DNA of 64,000 bases from Schauerella fraxinea. Its GTDB lineage: Bacteria; Pseudomonadota; Gammaproteobacteria; Burkholderiales; Burkholderiaceae_B. The notes below the pieces were generated by a model. It saw nothing but the letters and a program-made list of their open reading frames with translations. It did not search any database and had not been told where the DNA came from. The position numbers and the translations under genes are program-made. Position 1 is the stretch's first letter. Every line of letters begins with the position of its first letter. Location: assembly GCA_030849945.1 (NCBI GenBank), contig JAVDKK010000002.1, positions 682,001-746,000 of the forward strand, read 5' to 3'. Below, piece after piece: positions 23,774 through 32,192 of the stretch.

Positions 23774-24473
23774 ACAGCACTTCATCGTCGCCGTGCCGCT
23801 TGCACGCGTCTGGGAGGCCTTCCACGATCCTGAATTGCTCGTGTCGTGCCTGCCGGGCGCATCGCTGCGCGGCCCAGCCGAAGGCAGCACGCTGCCACTG
23901 ACGTTCAAGGTCAAGCTGGGGCCCATCGCGGCGGCCTTCGCCGGCACCGGCGAACTCACGCTCGATGATGCCGGTCACCGCGGCGCGTTGAGTGGCCAGG
24001 CCGCCGATGGCAAAAGCAACAGTCGCGTCAAAGGCGACGCGGCGTTCGATCTGACCGCCGTCGAAGGCGGCACGCGCGTGGGCGTCAACGTCACGTTTTC
24101 GATCACGGGGTCGCTCGCGCAATTCAGCCGCGAAGGCATCGTGCGCGCGTTGGCCGATCAACTGACAAGGCAGTTCGCAGAAAACCTGCAGGGCGTGCTG
24201 GCGCAGGATGCGTTCGGCGAAGACGCGCTACCGGACGCATCCTCGTCCCCGCTTCCCGCTCACGCGCATGCCCATGAAGATGCGGCGAGTGCACCGGCGT
24301 CGTCCGGCCCGATTCACGCACCTGCCGTCGCACCGCCGAGCGCAGCAGCGACCGCCAAGGCGGCCGCGAAGGCGAGATCGGCCGCAGAGGCCCCTGCGCT
24401 CAACCTCTTCACGCTGATCGGCGCGGTCATCCGCGATTACTGGCGCAAGTTCTTCAACCGGAAACCCTCGTGA
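23763..24473 (+). CDS. CoxG-like SRPBCC protein with a hydrophobic C-terminal segment
   Basis: A 236-residue protein. The N-terminal SRPBCC domain (about 1-150; LEQHFIVAVPLARVWEAFHD, and the PGASLRGP loop) belongs to the carbon monoxide dehydrogenase subunit G group, which is linked to maturation or membrane attachment of molybdenum hydroxylases. An Ala/Pro/Ser-rich linker (about 155-210) leads to a C-terminal helix, LNLFTLIGAVIRDYWRKFF, hydrophobic then basic, that could hold the protein at the membrane. The gene lies within the hydroxylase operon, so it probably serves this enzyme and not CO oxidation. Confidence 0.85.
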   Translation: MQLEQHFIVAVPLARVWEAFHDPELLVSCLPGASLRGPAEGSTLPLTFKVKLGPIAAAFAGTGELTLDDAGHRGALSGQAADGKSNSRVKGDAAFDLTAVEGGTRVGVNVTFSITGSLAQFSREGIVRALADQLTRQFAENLQGVLAQDAFGEDALPDASSSPLPAHAHAHEDAASAPASSGPIHAPAVAPPSAAATAKAAAKARSAAEAPALNLFTLIGAVIRDYWRKFFNRKPS

Positions 24474-25630
24474 TGACCGCCTTGCCCCACCTGGATGCGG
24501 TCGCAGCCGCGACTGACCACGCGGCTCCCGCCCGCACAGCGGCCACGCTCGCGGCCGTCTTCGCCGGCGCCCGCTGGCAAGACGTTCGACGCCTGCGCGA
24601 CGCGCTGCCCGATCTGCCCCACAACCTGCTGCTGCACGCCGGTCCCGCTTACGGCGACCAAGCGGTGCCGGCCCCTGTGCGGCACGCCGCCGCGCACGCC
24701 ATCGTGTACGAAGGTGCCGCCGAAAGCATGGCGCAGGCGTTTGAATTGATCGACAACGGCACCTATCGTTTCGCGCCGGCGCAAGATTACGGCGTGGTCA
24801 CGCCCCTGGCGCAAGTCGTTACCTTCGGCATGCCGGTATTGGTCGTGGGCGACGGCGTCACTGCCGCGTATGCACCGATCGCCGAAGGACCGCCGCCGGC
24901 ATTGCGTTTCGGCTCGCCCGATCCGGTGTGTGTGGCCAACATGCAATCGATGAGCACCTTGGTGCTCGGCCCGGTCGCCCGCGCCGTGCGCGCCGCGCCG
25001 GTCGCCCTGAATGCCGTCATCGAAAGCGCCTTGCAGGGTCAGGATGAATGCCATGCACGCACTGGCGCTGCCAACGCCGCCTTGCTCACGCAACTCCCTG
25101 CTATGGACGACGCCAGTCGCGCCGTTTTAGCTGCCCATCCCGGCTTCGTGCTCACCCTGATCATGGCCGCAAGCGCCTGGGTATTGCGTTATGGCCAAGG
25201 CCCGCTCCTGTGCGCCGGCGGCAATGGCCTGGCGTTCGGCATTCGCATGAAAACCGAAACGGTGTGGCGCACGGTTGCCGCCACGCCGCCCGTGGGCAAC
25301 CATTTCCCGGCGCATGCCGCAAGCACGCCAATGGGCGCGATCGGCGATAGCGCCGTCATCGATTGCTGCGGCCTGGGCGGTCAGGCCATCGCGTTCGCAC
25401 CTGCGCTACTCGAAGAATGGGCAGCAAGCTTGCCCGCAGACGCCGCCGCGCGCGGCGCGCAGGTCATCGACCCCGCAACCGGTGTCATCGATCCCGCACG
25501 CATCGCCGCTACCGGCCACGCGCCCGCGATCCACCTCGCGATGGTCGATCGCGCGGGCATGGCCGGTTTGATCGGCCGCGGCGTCTATACGCCGCCCGTG
25601 TCACTGTTTGCGCCCAAGGATCTTTCATGA
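24473..25630 (+). CDS. DUF1116 protein, AllG (YlbE)-like
   Basis: A 385-residue protein matching the DUF1116 family in several segments: LLLHAGPAYG (about 55-64), AHAIVYEGAAESMAQAFELI, PLAQVVTFGMPVLVVGDG, DECHARTGAANAALL, GAIGDSAVIDCCGLGGQAIAFAP and the C-terminal IGRGVYTPPVSLF. The E. coli member YlbE/AllG is a subunit of oxamate carbamoyltransferase in allantoin breakdown. The usual partners FdrA (AllF), AllH and a carbamate kinase are not in this window. Its presence in a molybdenum-hydroxylase/amidohydrolase operon suggests handling of a carbamoyl or ureido group. The start is the ATG overlapping the CoxG stop (TGATG). Confidence 0.82.
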   Translation: MTALPHLDAVAAATDHAAPARTAATLAAVFAGARWQDVRRLRDALPDLPHNLLLHAGPAYGDQAVPAPVRHAAAHAIVYEGAAESMAQAFELIDNGTYRFAPAQDYGVVTPLAQVVTFGMPVLVVGDGVTAAYAPIAEGPPPALRFGSPDPVCVANMQSMSTLVLGPVARAVRAAPVALNAVIESALQGQDECHARTGAANAALLTQLPAMDDASRAVLAAHPGFVLTLIMAASAWVLRYGQGPLLCAGGNGLAFGIRMKTETVWRTVAATPPVGNHFPAHAASTPMGAIGDSAVIDCCGLGGQAIAFAPALLEEWAASLPADAAARGAQVIDPATGVIDPARIAATGHAPAIHLAMVDRAGMAGLIGRGVYTPPVSLFAPKDLS

Positions 25631-26382
25631 GCCTCGACCAAGCCGTGGCTATCGTCACCGGCGGCGCCATGGGCATCGGGCGCGCCATCGTCGTGCGCTT
25701 GCTCGAACGTGGCGCGCGCGTCGTGATTGCGGATCGCGACGGCGCCGAAACCACCGCAGCCGAACTGCGCGTGCAGGGCCACGATGTGCTGGGCGTCGCA
25801 GTGGATGTGTCCAACGAAGATCAGGTGCAGGCCATGGCCGACGCGGCCTGCGCAGCCTATGGCCGCATCGATGTGCTCGTCAACAATGCCGGCATTTACT
25901 CGTCGCTCACACCCACGCCCTTCGATGCCCTCACCGTGGCCGATTGGCGGCAGGTGCTCGACGTGAACGTGATCGGCACCTTCCTCGCCTGTCGCGCCGT
26001 CACCCCGGCCTTCAAACGCGCGGGCGGCGGACGCATCGTCAATATCTCGTCCGGCGTGGCGTTCAAGGGCAACCCGCTGATGGCGCATTACGTGGCCAGC
26101 AAAGGTGCGGTGATTTCACTGACCCGCGCCTTGGCCACCGAAATGGGTGCCTTCAACGTGCTGGTCAATAGTGTGGCGCCCGGCTTTACGTTGAGCGATG
26201 GCGTCACGCGCAATCCCGGCCTGATCGACGGCGTCAAGGGCCCGTCGCTGCGCAATCGCATCCTGGCGCGCGACATGGTGCCCGAAGACCTGGTGGGCGC
26301 CGTCGAGTTTTTCGCCGGCAATCAATCCGCGTTCATCACCGGCCAGACGCTGGTGGTGGATGGCGGCGCGTACTTTCATTGA
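25627..26382 (+). CDS. Short-chain dehydrogenase/reductase
   Basis: A 251-residue classical SDR. The nucleotide-binding motif is TGGAMGIG (11-18), with NNAG at 86-89, catalytic Ser in NISSGV (141/142) and YVASK (Tyr155, Lys159). Asp36 after the second strand (VVIADRDG) favours NAD(H). It ends with the family's DGGAYFH. The 4-bp overlap with the DUF1116 gene puts it in the catabolic operon, where it probably oxidises a hydroxyl or reduces a keto group of an intermediate. Confidence 0.93.
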   Translation: MSLDQAVAIVTGGAMGIGRAIVVRLLERGARVVIADRDGAETTAAELRVQGHDVLGVAVDVSNEDQVQAMADAACAAYGRIDVLVNNAGIYSSLTPTPFDALTVADWRQVLDVNVIGTFLACRAVTPAFKRAGGGRIVNISSGVAFKGNPLMAHYVASKGAVISLTRALATEMGAFNVLVNSVAPGFTLSDGVTRNPGLIDGVKGPSLRNRILARDMVPEDLVGAVEFFAGNQSAFITGQTLVVDGGAYFH

Positions 26383-26394
26383 TCGGAGCGCCTC

Positions 26395-27366
26395 ATGTCT
26401 GCCACCCTGCCCGTTATCGATCTGGCACCCGCGTTGCACGGCAGCGCCGCCGATCGACTGCATGTCGCGCAGCACATCGACCGCACCTGTCGTGAGATCG
26501 GCTTCTTCACGATCTGCGGTCATGGCGTGCCGCGCACGTTGATGACCCAACTGCGTGCCCTCTCCTACGATTTCTTCAATCAGCCGGTGCAGCAGAAGCT
26601 GCTTGCCGCCCCGGCCGATCCGCAAGTGCCGCGCGGCTATCGCGCCTTGGGCTTCGAAGCGCTGTCGTTCGGCAATGCGCAGGATACGCCGCCCGATCTG
26701 AAGGAGTACTACCACTTCGGGCGCGAATCCTGGCCCGACGACGCGTACTACACCACCGGGGAAGGCCGGCGTTACTTCATCCCCAACGTGTGGCCCGCGA
26801 GCCCGCCGGGCTGGCGCGAGGCCGCCCAGGCTTATTACGCCGCGATGGAGGGCCTCACCGAGCAGATGATGGCGCTGACTGCGCTCGGCCTGGGGCTGAA
26901 CGAATCGTTCTTCGCCGACAAAATCGATCGCCACATCACGGCCATGCGCATCAATCATTATCCGGCGGCCACCGCGCCGCCGATACCGGGCCAACTGCGT
27001 GCCGGCGCCCATACCGACTACGGTTTGCTCACGATCCTCAATGGCGAAAACGTGCCCGGCGGTCTGCAGGTACAAACGCGTGCGGGCGACTGGCTCGGCG
27101 TGGAGACCGATCCGGATACGTTCGTCGTCAACATCGGCGACCTGTTGATGCGCTGGACCAACGATCGCTGGGTGTCCAACACGCACCGCGTGGTCAACCC
27201 GCCCGACGACGGCCGGCCCGCGCAAGCGCGCGTGTCCATTGCCTTCTTTCATCATCCCAATTACGACGCGCAGATCGAATGCGTGGCGGGCGATGACGAG
27301 CCCAAATATCCCCCGGTGTCATCCGGGGCGTATCGCGATCTCAAATACCGGCAAACCCGCGTTTGA
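26395..27366 (+). CDS. Isopenicillin N synthase-family Fe(II)/2-oxoglutarate oxygenase
   Basis: A 323-residue non-haem iron oxygenase. The iron ligands are His and Asp in AHTDYG (about 205 and 207) and His in NTHRVVNPP (about 264); the co-substrate-binding RxS motif is ARVSIAFFHHP (Arg279, Ser281). The N terminus (VIDLAPAL..., EIGFFTICGHGVP) is that of the DIOX_N domain. Bacterial members act on small metabolites in hydroxylation, desaturation or ring reactions. GGAGCGCCTC precedes the start, 12 bp after the SDR gene. Confidence 0.92.
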   Translation: MSATLPVIDLAPALHGSAADRLHVAQHIDRTCREIGFFTICGHGVPRTLMTQLRALSYDFFNQPVQQKLLAAPADPQVPRGYRALGFEALSFGNAQDTPPDLKEYYHFGRESWPDDAYYTTGEGRRYFIPNVWPASPPGWREAAQAYYAAMEGLTEQMMALTALGLGLNESFFADKIDRHITAMRINHYPAATAPPIPGQLRAGAHTDYGLLTILNGENVPGGLQVQTRAGDWLGVETDPDTFVVNIGDLLMRWTNDRWVSNTHRVVNPPDDGRPAQARVSIAFFHHPNYDAQIECVAGDDEPKYPPVSSGAYRDLKYRQTRV

Positions 27367-27413
27367 GCCCGACGCATTGCGAGCTTTCCCTCTCACCCTC
27401 AGGAGTGTGCATT

Positions 27414-28565
27414 ATGTGGACGACTACCCGGCTGTTTGCCATGTTGACGCTGGCGGCCAGTACTGCTGCGCCAGCCCTGGCCCAGGAAACCATCAAGATC
27501 GGCGTCACCCAACCGTTGACCGGCGCCGTTGCCGCGTCGGGTAATTACGTGACCAATGGCGCGCGCATCGCCGCCGAGCAGATCAACGCCCAAGGCGGCG
27601 TGCTGGGCAAGAAAATCGAACTCATCATCGAGGACAACAAGTCCAATCCGCGCGAAGCCGTCAACTCGGTCGAGAAACTGATCTTGCGCGACAAAGTGCC
27701 CGTGCTGATGGGCGCTTGGAGTTCGACGTTCACGCTGGCGATCATGCCCAAGCTGATCGAATACAACGTGCCGATGGTGGTTGAAACGGCATCGTCGAGC
27801 AAGATCACGACGGCCGGCAACCCGTGGATCTTTCGCGTAAGCCCCACCTCGAAGATGGAGGCGCTGGCCTTCGCCAAAGAGCTGAAGAACGTGCAGCCGG
27901 CCATCAAGAAGGTCGACTTCCTCTCGGTCAACAACGATTGGGGCCTGGGCGCGGCCACCGAATTCCGCGCCATGTTCGCCGAGCAAGGCATCCAGGTCGG
28001 CCGGGTTGAAACGATGGCGCCGGATGCCACGGATCTGTCGGCCCAATTGGCGACCCTGCGCGACTCAGGCGCCGACACCCTCATCGTGACCTCGGGTGTC
28101 GAACAATTGACGCTGGCCATTCGCCAGGCAGCCGAGCAGCGCCTGCCGCAACGCATCATCACGACGGGCGGCTCGTTCCCCGAACCCCTGCTGGAAAACC
28201 CCGGTCCCAAAGGCTACGCCAGCACCCATCTGCTGTTTTTCGCGCCCTGGGCCGTCGACCGCGCCAAGTACCCGGACGTCGCCAATGCCTACGTCAACGC
28301 CTGGAAATCCAAGAACCTGCCGTTCGCCGGCCTGACCGAAGGCTTCCGTGGCTATGACGGCATCAAAACCATCGCCGCTGCCATTCAGTCTGCGGGCAAG
28401 ACCGACTCGGAATCGATCCGCGCCGCGTTGTGGAAGGTCAACGTACAAGGTGTGAACGGCGACATCGCGTTCGTGAAGGAAGGTCCGGAAGGCAAGGAAA
28501 GCGGTCAGAACTCGCCCAATGTGTACCTGGTCAAGCTGATGGACGGCAAGGTCACCGTGCAATAA
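27414..28565 (+). CDS. HAAT-family ABC transporter substrate-binding protein (LivK-like)
   Basis: A 383-residue periplasmic binding protein with a signal peptide (cleavage after ALA, about residue 23) and the family opening ETIKIGVTQPLTGAVAASG. AGGAG eight bases before the ATG fixes the start. HAAT binding proteins recognise amino acids, amides, urea or aromatic acids. Placement after six catabolic genes suggests the ligand is the substrate of that pathway. A GC-rich hairpin follows the stop codon, before the permease genes. Confidence 0.93.
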   Translation: MWTTTRLFAMLTLAASTAAPALAQETIKIGVTQPLTGAVAASGNYVTNGARIAAEQINAQGGVLGKKIELIIEDNKSNPREAVNSVEKLILRDKVPVLMGAWSSTFTLAIMPKLIEYNVPMVVETASSSKITTAGNPWIFRVSPTSKMEALAFAKELKNVQPAIKKVDFLSVNNDWGLGAATEFRAMFAEQGIQVGRVETMAPDATDLSAQLATLRDSGADTLIVTSGVEQLTLAIRQAAEQRLPQRIITTGGSFPEPLLENPGPKGYASTHLLFFAPWAVDRAKYPDVANAYVNAWKSKNLPFAGLTEGFRGYDGIKTIAAAIQSAGKTDSESIRAALWKVNVQGVNGDIAFVKEGPEGKESGQNSPNVYLVKLMDGKVTVQ

Positions 28566-28614
28566 ATCGCGCCGGCCGGTGGCGGCGTCTTGCCGGCACT
28601 GGCCTCAGTACTGT

Positions 28615-28635
28615 CCGGCGGCTGCGGGCCGCCGG
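28615..28635 (+). other. GC-rich hairpin between binding-protein and permease genes
   Basis: CCGGCGGC (28615-28622), 5-nt loop, GCCGCCGG (28628-28635). There is no T-run, so it is more likely an mRNA 3'-end stabiliser or attenuator allowing more binding protein than membrane subunits. Similar hairpins follow the binding-protein genes at 55840-55862 and 60062-60140. Confidence 0.55.
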
Positions 28636-28650
28636 CTTCGGGAGATCGAC

Positions 28651-29523
28651 GTGGATCAATTCTTACAGCATCTGGTCAATGGTGCCGTGCTGGGCGCCAC
28701 CTACGCCTTGTTGGGCATCGGCTTGACGCTGATCTTCGGCATCATGAAGGTCGTGAACTTCGCCCACGGCGAGTTGTACACGCTGGGTGCATATGTGGCC
28801 TATGGCCTCGTTTCCGTGCTCAAGCTGGATTTCTTTTCATCGTTGCTGATTGCAGCAGCAGTGGGTTTCATCTTCGGTGCCATCGTCGAATTCGTCTTGC
28901 TGCGGCGACGCGATCTGGCCAATATCGATGAGGTGATGCTCATCATGATCGGCGTCATGATCATCATGCAGAACGCCGAACTGCTGTTCTGGGGCGGCGT
29001 GGCCAAGATCGTCCCCTCCCCCTTCTCGCAAGAGCCGCTGGTATTCGGCAGCGTCGCCATCTCGGCCACGCGCCTGTTCGTGCTGGCCGCCGCCGCCGTG
29101 CTGCTGGTGGTGTTCTATTTCGGCATCGAACGCTCGCGCCTGGGCATGGCCATGCGTGCGACCTTCCAGGACCGCGATGCCGCCAAGATCGTGGGCGTGA
29201 ACGTCTCGCGCATCTACACGCTCACGTTTGCGTTGGGCTCGGCCCTGGCCGCCACCGCGGGCGCGCTGCTGGCGCCCGTGTTCATGGTAAGCCCGGCCAT
29301 GGGCGATCTTGCCAGCCTCAAGGCCTTCGCCATCGTCATCCTGGGCGGATTGGGCAACCTGGCGGGCGCGGCTCTCGGCGGCTTCGCCCTGGCCATGATC
29401 GAGGAGTTTGGCGCGGGCTTCATCTCCACTGCCTACCGCGATGCACTGGGCTTTGCCGTCATTCTCTTTGTAATGATCGTGCGCCCCCAAGGCCTCTTCG
29501 CGATCAAAGAACGGGTGGGCTGA
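28651..29523 (+). CDS. HAAT ABC transporter permease, LivH-like
   Basis: A 290-residue permease with about eight membrane segments. The GTG start at 28651 is chosen because GGGAGATC lies just upstream and the protein then begins MDQFLQHLVNGAVLGATYAL, as LivH proteins do. Characteristic stretches are IFGIMKVVNFAHGELYTLGAY and, near the C terminus, FAIVILGGLGNLAGAALGG. It forms the membrane channel with the next gene, 3 bp downstream. Confidence 0.94.
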   Translation: MDQFLQHLVNGAVLGATYALLGIGLTLIFGIMKVVNFAHGELYTLGAYVAYGLVSVLKLDFFSSLLIAAAVGFIFGAIVEFVLLRRRDLANIDEVMLIMIGVMIIMQNAELLFWGGVAKIVPSPFSQEPLVFGSVAISATRLFVLAAAAVLLVVFYFGIERSRLGMAMRATFQDRDAAKIVGVNVSRIYTLTFALGSALAATAGALLAPVFMVSPAMGDLASLKAFAIVILGGLGNLAGAALGGFALAMIEEFGAGFISTAYRDALGFAVILFVMIVRPQGLFAIKERVG

Positions 29524-29526
29524 TCC

Positions 29527-30588
29527 ATGCGACGTCTTGCATTTATCCTTTGCACCCTGGCGCTCGCCGCCCTGCCCCTGGTCTGGCCCGACCCTTACAT
29601 GCTGTCGGTCGTGGCCGCCGCCGGCATCATGATCATCGCTGCCATGAGCCTGAACCTGCTGCTGGGATTCACGGGCCAGTTGAGCCTGGGACATGCCGCA
29701 TTCTTCGGCATCGGCGCCTACACCAGCGCCTTGCTGTCGCTGGGTTTCGACGTCGATCTGGGCATGGGCGTGCTGGTCGTGGCGCCCAAACCCGTCTGGC
29801 TCGCGTTCATCGCCGGCATGGCCATCGCCGGGTTTTTCGGCTGGCTGGTGGGGCGCGTGGCGTTTCGCGTGCGCGGCGCCTATTTCGTGATCGTCACCAT
29901 CAGCTTTGCGCAAGTGATGCGCATGGTGGCACTCAACTGGGTCGACCTCACCGAAGGCCCGATGGCCCTCACATCCATTCCACCGCTCACGTTCTGGACG
30001 CCGTCGGGCATCGCCGACGTGACCACCAAGGCCGGCACCTATTGGCTGGTGCTGGGCGTGGCAGTGGTCGCCTACATCGCCATTGCCCGCCTCGTGCATT
30101 CCCGCCCGGGGCGCGCCATGATCGCCCTGCGCGAAAACGAAACGCTCGCGCGCTCGATCGGCATCCGCGTCACGCACTACCTCGTCATCGCGTCCATCGT
30201 CTCGGCCGCCATCGCGGGCGCCGCAGGCGGGCTCTACGCCCACACGGTACGCATCATCGATCCGGACGTGTTCCTCTTCATCTACACGATCACCATGGTG
30301 ATCATGGTGATCGCGGGCGGCAAAGGCACATTGGCCGGCCCGGTGGTGGGCGGCCTGATCTTCGGACTCCTGCCCGAAATGCTGCGCGGTTATGTGGCAC
30401 CCGAAGTGCAGTGGATGCTGTACGGCGCGCTGATGATCTTGATCCTGCTCTTCTTGCCACGCGGCATCGTGCCCTCCGGCGCCGCCCTGTTCGCGCGCCT
30501 GCGCAAACGCTCGACTGCCCAGCCTGGCGTTGCGCCACACACCGACACGCCGCTCAACACCACCTCTGCATCGGGAGCCCGCTCATGA
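29527..30588 (+). CDS. HAAT ABC transporter permease, LivM-like
   Basis: A 353-residue permease with about nine or ten hydrophobic segments. It shows the LivM signature MSLNLLLGFTGQLSLGHAAF and, further on, RENETLARSIGIRVTHYL followed by a GGKGTLAGPVVGG loop. It overlaps the following ATPase gene by 4 bp. The C-terminal tail after about 325 is polar and probably cytoplasmic. Confidence 0.94.
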   Translation: MRRLAFILCTLALAALPLVWPDPYMLSVVAAAGIMIIAAMSLNLLLGFTGQLSLGHAAFFGIGAYTSALLSLGFDVDLGMGVLVVAPKPVWLAFIAGMAIAGFFGWLVGRVAFRVRGAYFVIVTISFAQVMRMVALNWVDLTEGPMALTSIPPLTFWTPSGIADVTTKAGTYWLVLGVAVVAYIAIARLVHSRPGRAMIALRENETLARSIGIRVTHYLVIASIVSAAIAGAAGGLYAHTVRIIDPDVFLFIYTITMVIMVIAGGKGTLAGPVVGGLIFGLLPEMLRGYVAPEVQWMLYGALMILILLFLPRGIVPSGAALFARLRKRSTAQPGVAPHTDTPLNTTSASGARS

Positions 30589-31451
30589 CGACCGCCACGC
30601 TTGCCGCACGCGCCGCCGGCGCCCTCAGCGCGACATCCGATCCTCAGTCCACGAACACCGCCAGTGACGCTGCCACACCGGTGCTCGCGCTGGAAGGCGT
30701 GACCATGAAGATCGCAGGGCTCACCGCCTTGAACGACGTCAGCTTCGACGTGATGCCCGGTCAGATCGTGAGCTTGATCGGCCCTAACGGTGCCGGCAAA
30801 ACCACCGCTTTCAATGTGATCTCGGGATACATGCGCCCCACGGCTGGACGCGTACTGCTCTTCGGCGAAAACATCGTCGGCAAAAAGCCCGAGGCCATCG
30901 CACAGCGCGGACTGGTGCGCAGCTTTCAACGCACCAGCGTGTTCGATAACGCCACCGTATTTGAAAATCTGCTCACCGCCTTCCATCTGCAAGGCGCAAG
31001 CGGCCTCTTGGGCGCCTGGCTGCGCACGCCGTCGTTCAAGCGCGAAGAAGCCCGGCAACGCGAACGTGCACTGGAGATGATGGCCTTTCTGGGGCTCACG
31101 CGCCGCGCGGACGAAGTCGCCAAAACGCTCTCGTATGGCGAACAACGCCTGCTGGGCGTCGGCATCGCCTTGGCCGCGCAGCCCAAACTCCTGCTGCTCG
31201 ATGAACCGGCAGCAGGCTTGAATCCCTCGGAAACCGAAGCGTTCAAGGCACGGATCCACGACATCGGTGCGCGCGGCGTGACCGTGCTGCTGGTCGAACA
31301 CGATATGCACATGGTCATGTCCATCTCGGACCACATCATCGTGCTCAATCAAGGACAACGCATCGCCATGGGTAAGCCCCGGGCGATTCAGGAAAATCCA
31401 GAAGTCATCAGGGCCTATCTGGGATCGGGGTTGAAACGTGCTCAAACTTGA
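30585..31451 (+). CDS. HAAT ABC transporter ATP-binding protein, LivG-like
   Basis: A 288-residue ATPase, about 30 residues longer than usual because of an N-terminal polar Ala/Ser/Thr stretch (1-32) before the domain starts at LALEGVTMKIAGL. Walker A is GPNGAGKT, the signature is LSYGEQRLL, Walker B is LLLLDEPAAGLNP, and the switch His is in LLVEHDMHMV. The ATGA overlap with the LivM-like gene supports the long form. The C terminus overlaps the LivF-like gene by 14 bp. Confidence 0.94.
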   Translation: MTTATLAARAAGALSATSDPQSTNTASDAATPVLALEGVTMKIAGLTALNDVSFDVMPGQIVSLIGPNGAGKTTAFNVISGYMRPTAGRVLLFGENIVGKKPEAIAQRGLVRSFQRTSVFDNATVFENLLTAFHLQGASGLLGAWLRTPSFKREEARQRERALEMMAFLGLTRRADEVAKTLSYGEQRLLGVGIALAAQPKLLLLDEPAAGLNPSETEAFKARIHDIGARGVTVLLVEHDMHMVMSISDHIIVLNQGQRIAMGKPRAIQENPEVIRAYLGSGLKRAQT

Positions 31452-32142
31452 AGACATTACCGTGCGCTACGGCGCCACTGTGGGGGTGGATCGCGTATCG
31501 CTATCGGTGGGCGAAGGCGAACTGGTCACCCTCATCGGCGCCAACGGCGCCGGCAAATCCACCACGCTGCGCGCCATCGGCGGACTCGAGCCATTGGTCT
31601 CGGGCCGCATCACCTTCGAAGGCACAACGATCAGCGGCGCGCCCACGCCTGAGATCATCGAACGCGGCATCGCGCACTGCCCAGAGGGCCGACGCGTTTT
31701 CCCGCAGCTCACCGTGCGCGAAAATCTGGAAATGGGCGCTTACCGCCGCCGGGACCGCCAACGCGCACGCGACGACATGGAAAAAATGCTCGATCGTTTT
31801 CCTCGCCTGCGCGAGCGCATCAAGCAACCCGCCGGCACGCTCTCGGGGGGTGAACAGCAAATGCTGGCCATTGCGCGCGCGCTGATGTCGCGGCCGCGCC
31901 TCATCATGTTCGACGAACCGTCACTGGGATTGGCACCCAATTTTGTCGAACAAGTATTCGGCCTGGTCATGGACATTCGTGCGGAAGGCACGACGGTGTT
32001 GATGGTGGAGCAAAACGCCTACGCCGCGCTCGAAATGTGCGACCGCTCCTATCTACTGGAAACGGGACGCGTGGTCTCGCAAGGCAGCGCGGCCGAGATG
32101 CTGGCCAATCCGGATATTCGTAAGGCCTACCTGGGCGGATAA
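31438..32142 (+). CDS. HAAT ABC transporter ATP-binding protein, LivF-like
   Basis: A 234-residue ATPase. Walker A GANGAGKS, the LivF-typical CPEGRRVFPQLTVRENLEMGAY, signature LSGGEQQMLAIARALM, Walker B LIMFDEPSLGLAP, and VEQNAYAALEMCDR. The GTG start lies inside the preceding gene. It completes the importer and is the last gene of the catabolic operon, meeting the convergent marR gene 25 bp later. Confidence 0.95.
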   Translation: MLKLEDITVRYGATVGVDRVSLSVGEGELVTLIGANGAGKSTTLRAIGGLEPLVSGRITFEGTTISGAPTPEIIERGIAHCPEGRRVFPQLTVRENLEMGAYRRRDRQRARDDMEKMLDRFPRLRERIKQPAGTLSGGEQQMLAIARALMSRPRLIMFDEPSLGLAPNFVEQVFGLVMDIRAEGTTVLMVEQNAYAALEMCDRSYLLETGRVVSQGSAAEMLANPDIRKAYLGG

Positions 32143-32158
32143 CCTTCCGTCAAACCAG

Positions 32159-32192
32159 AGGCGCCGTTCACAACCGAAACGGCACGGCGCCT
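32159..32192. terminator. Hairpin between the convergent HAAT operon and marR
   Basis: AGGCGCCG (32159-32166) pairs with CGGCGCCT (32185-32192). It begins 16 bp after the LivF-like stop and overlaps the last codons of marR. No T-run is seen; its position between convergent genes suggests a bidirectional barrier. Confidence 0.4.

Noticed and set aside
20041..24473. Annotation as aerobic carbon monoxide dehydrogenase
   Set aside because: The diagnostic active-site Cys loop (AYxCSFR) is absent from the large subunit; only the subunit layout and CoxG-like gene resemble cox.
28837..30540. A 567-codon open frame antisense to the HAAT permease genes
   Set aside because: Composition is dominated by His, Asp and Gln with no membrane or domain pattern, while the sense strand carries LivH and LivM motifs.
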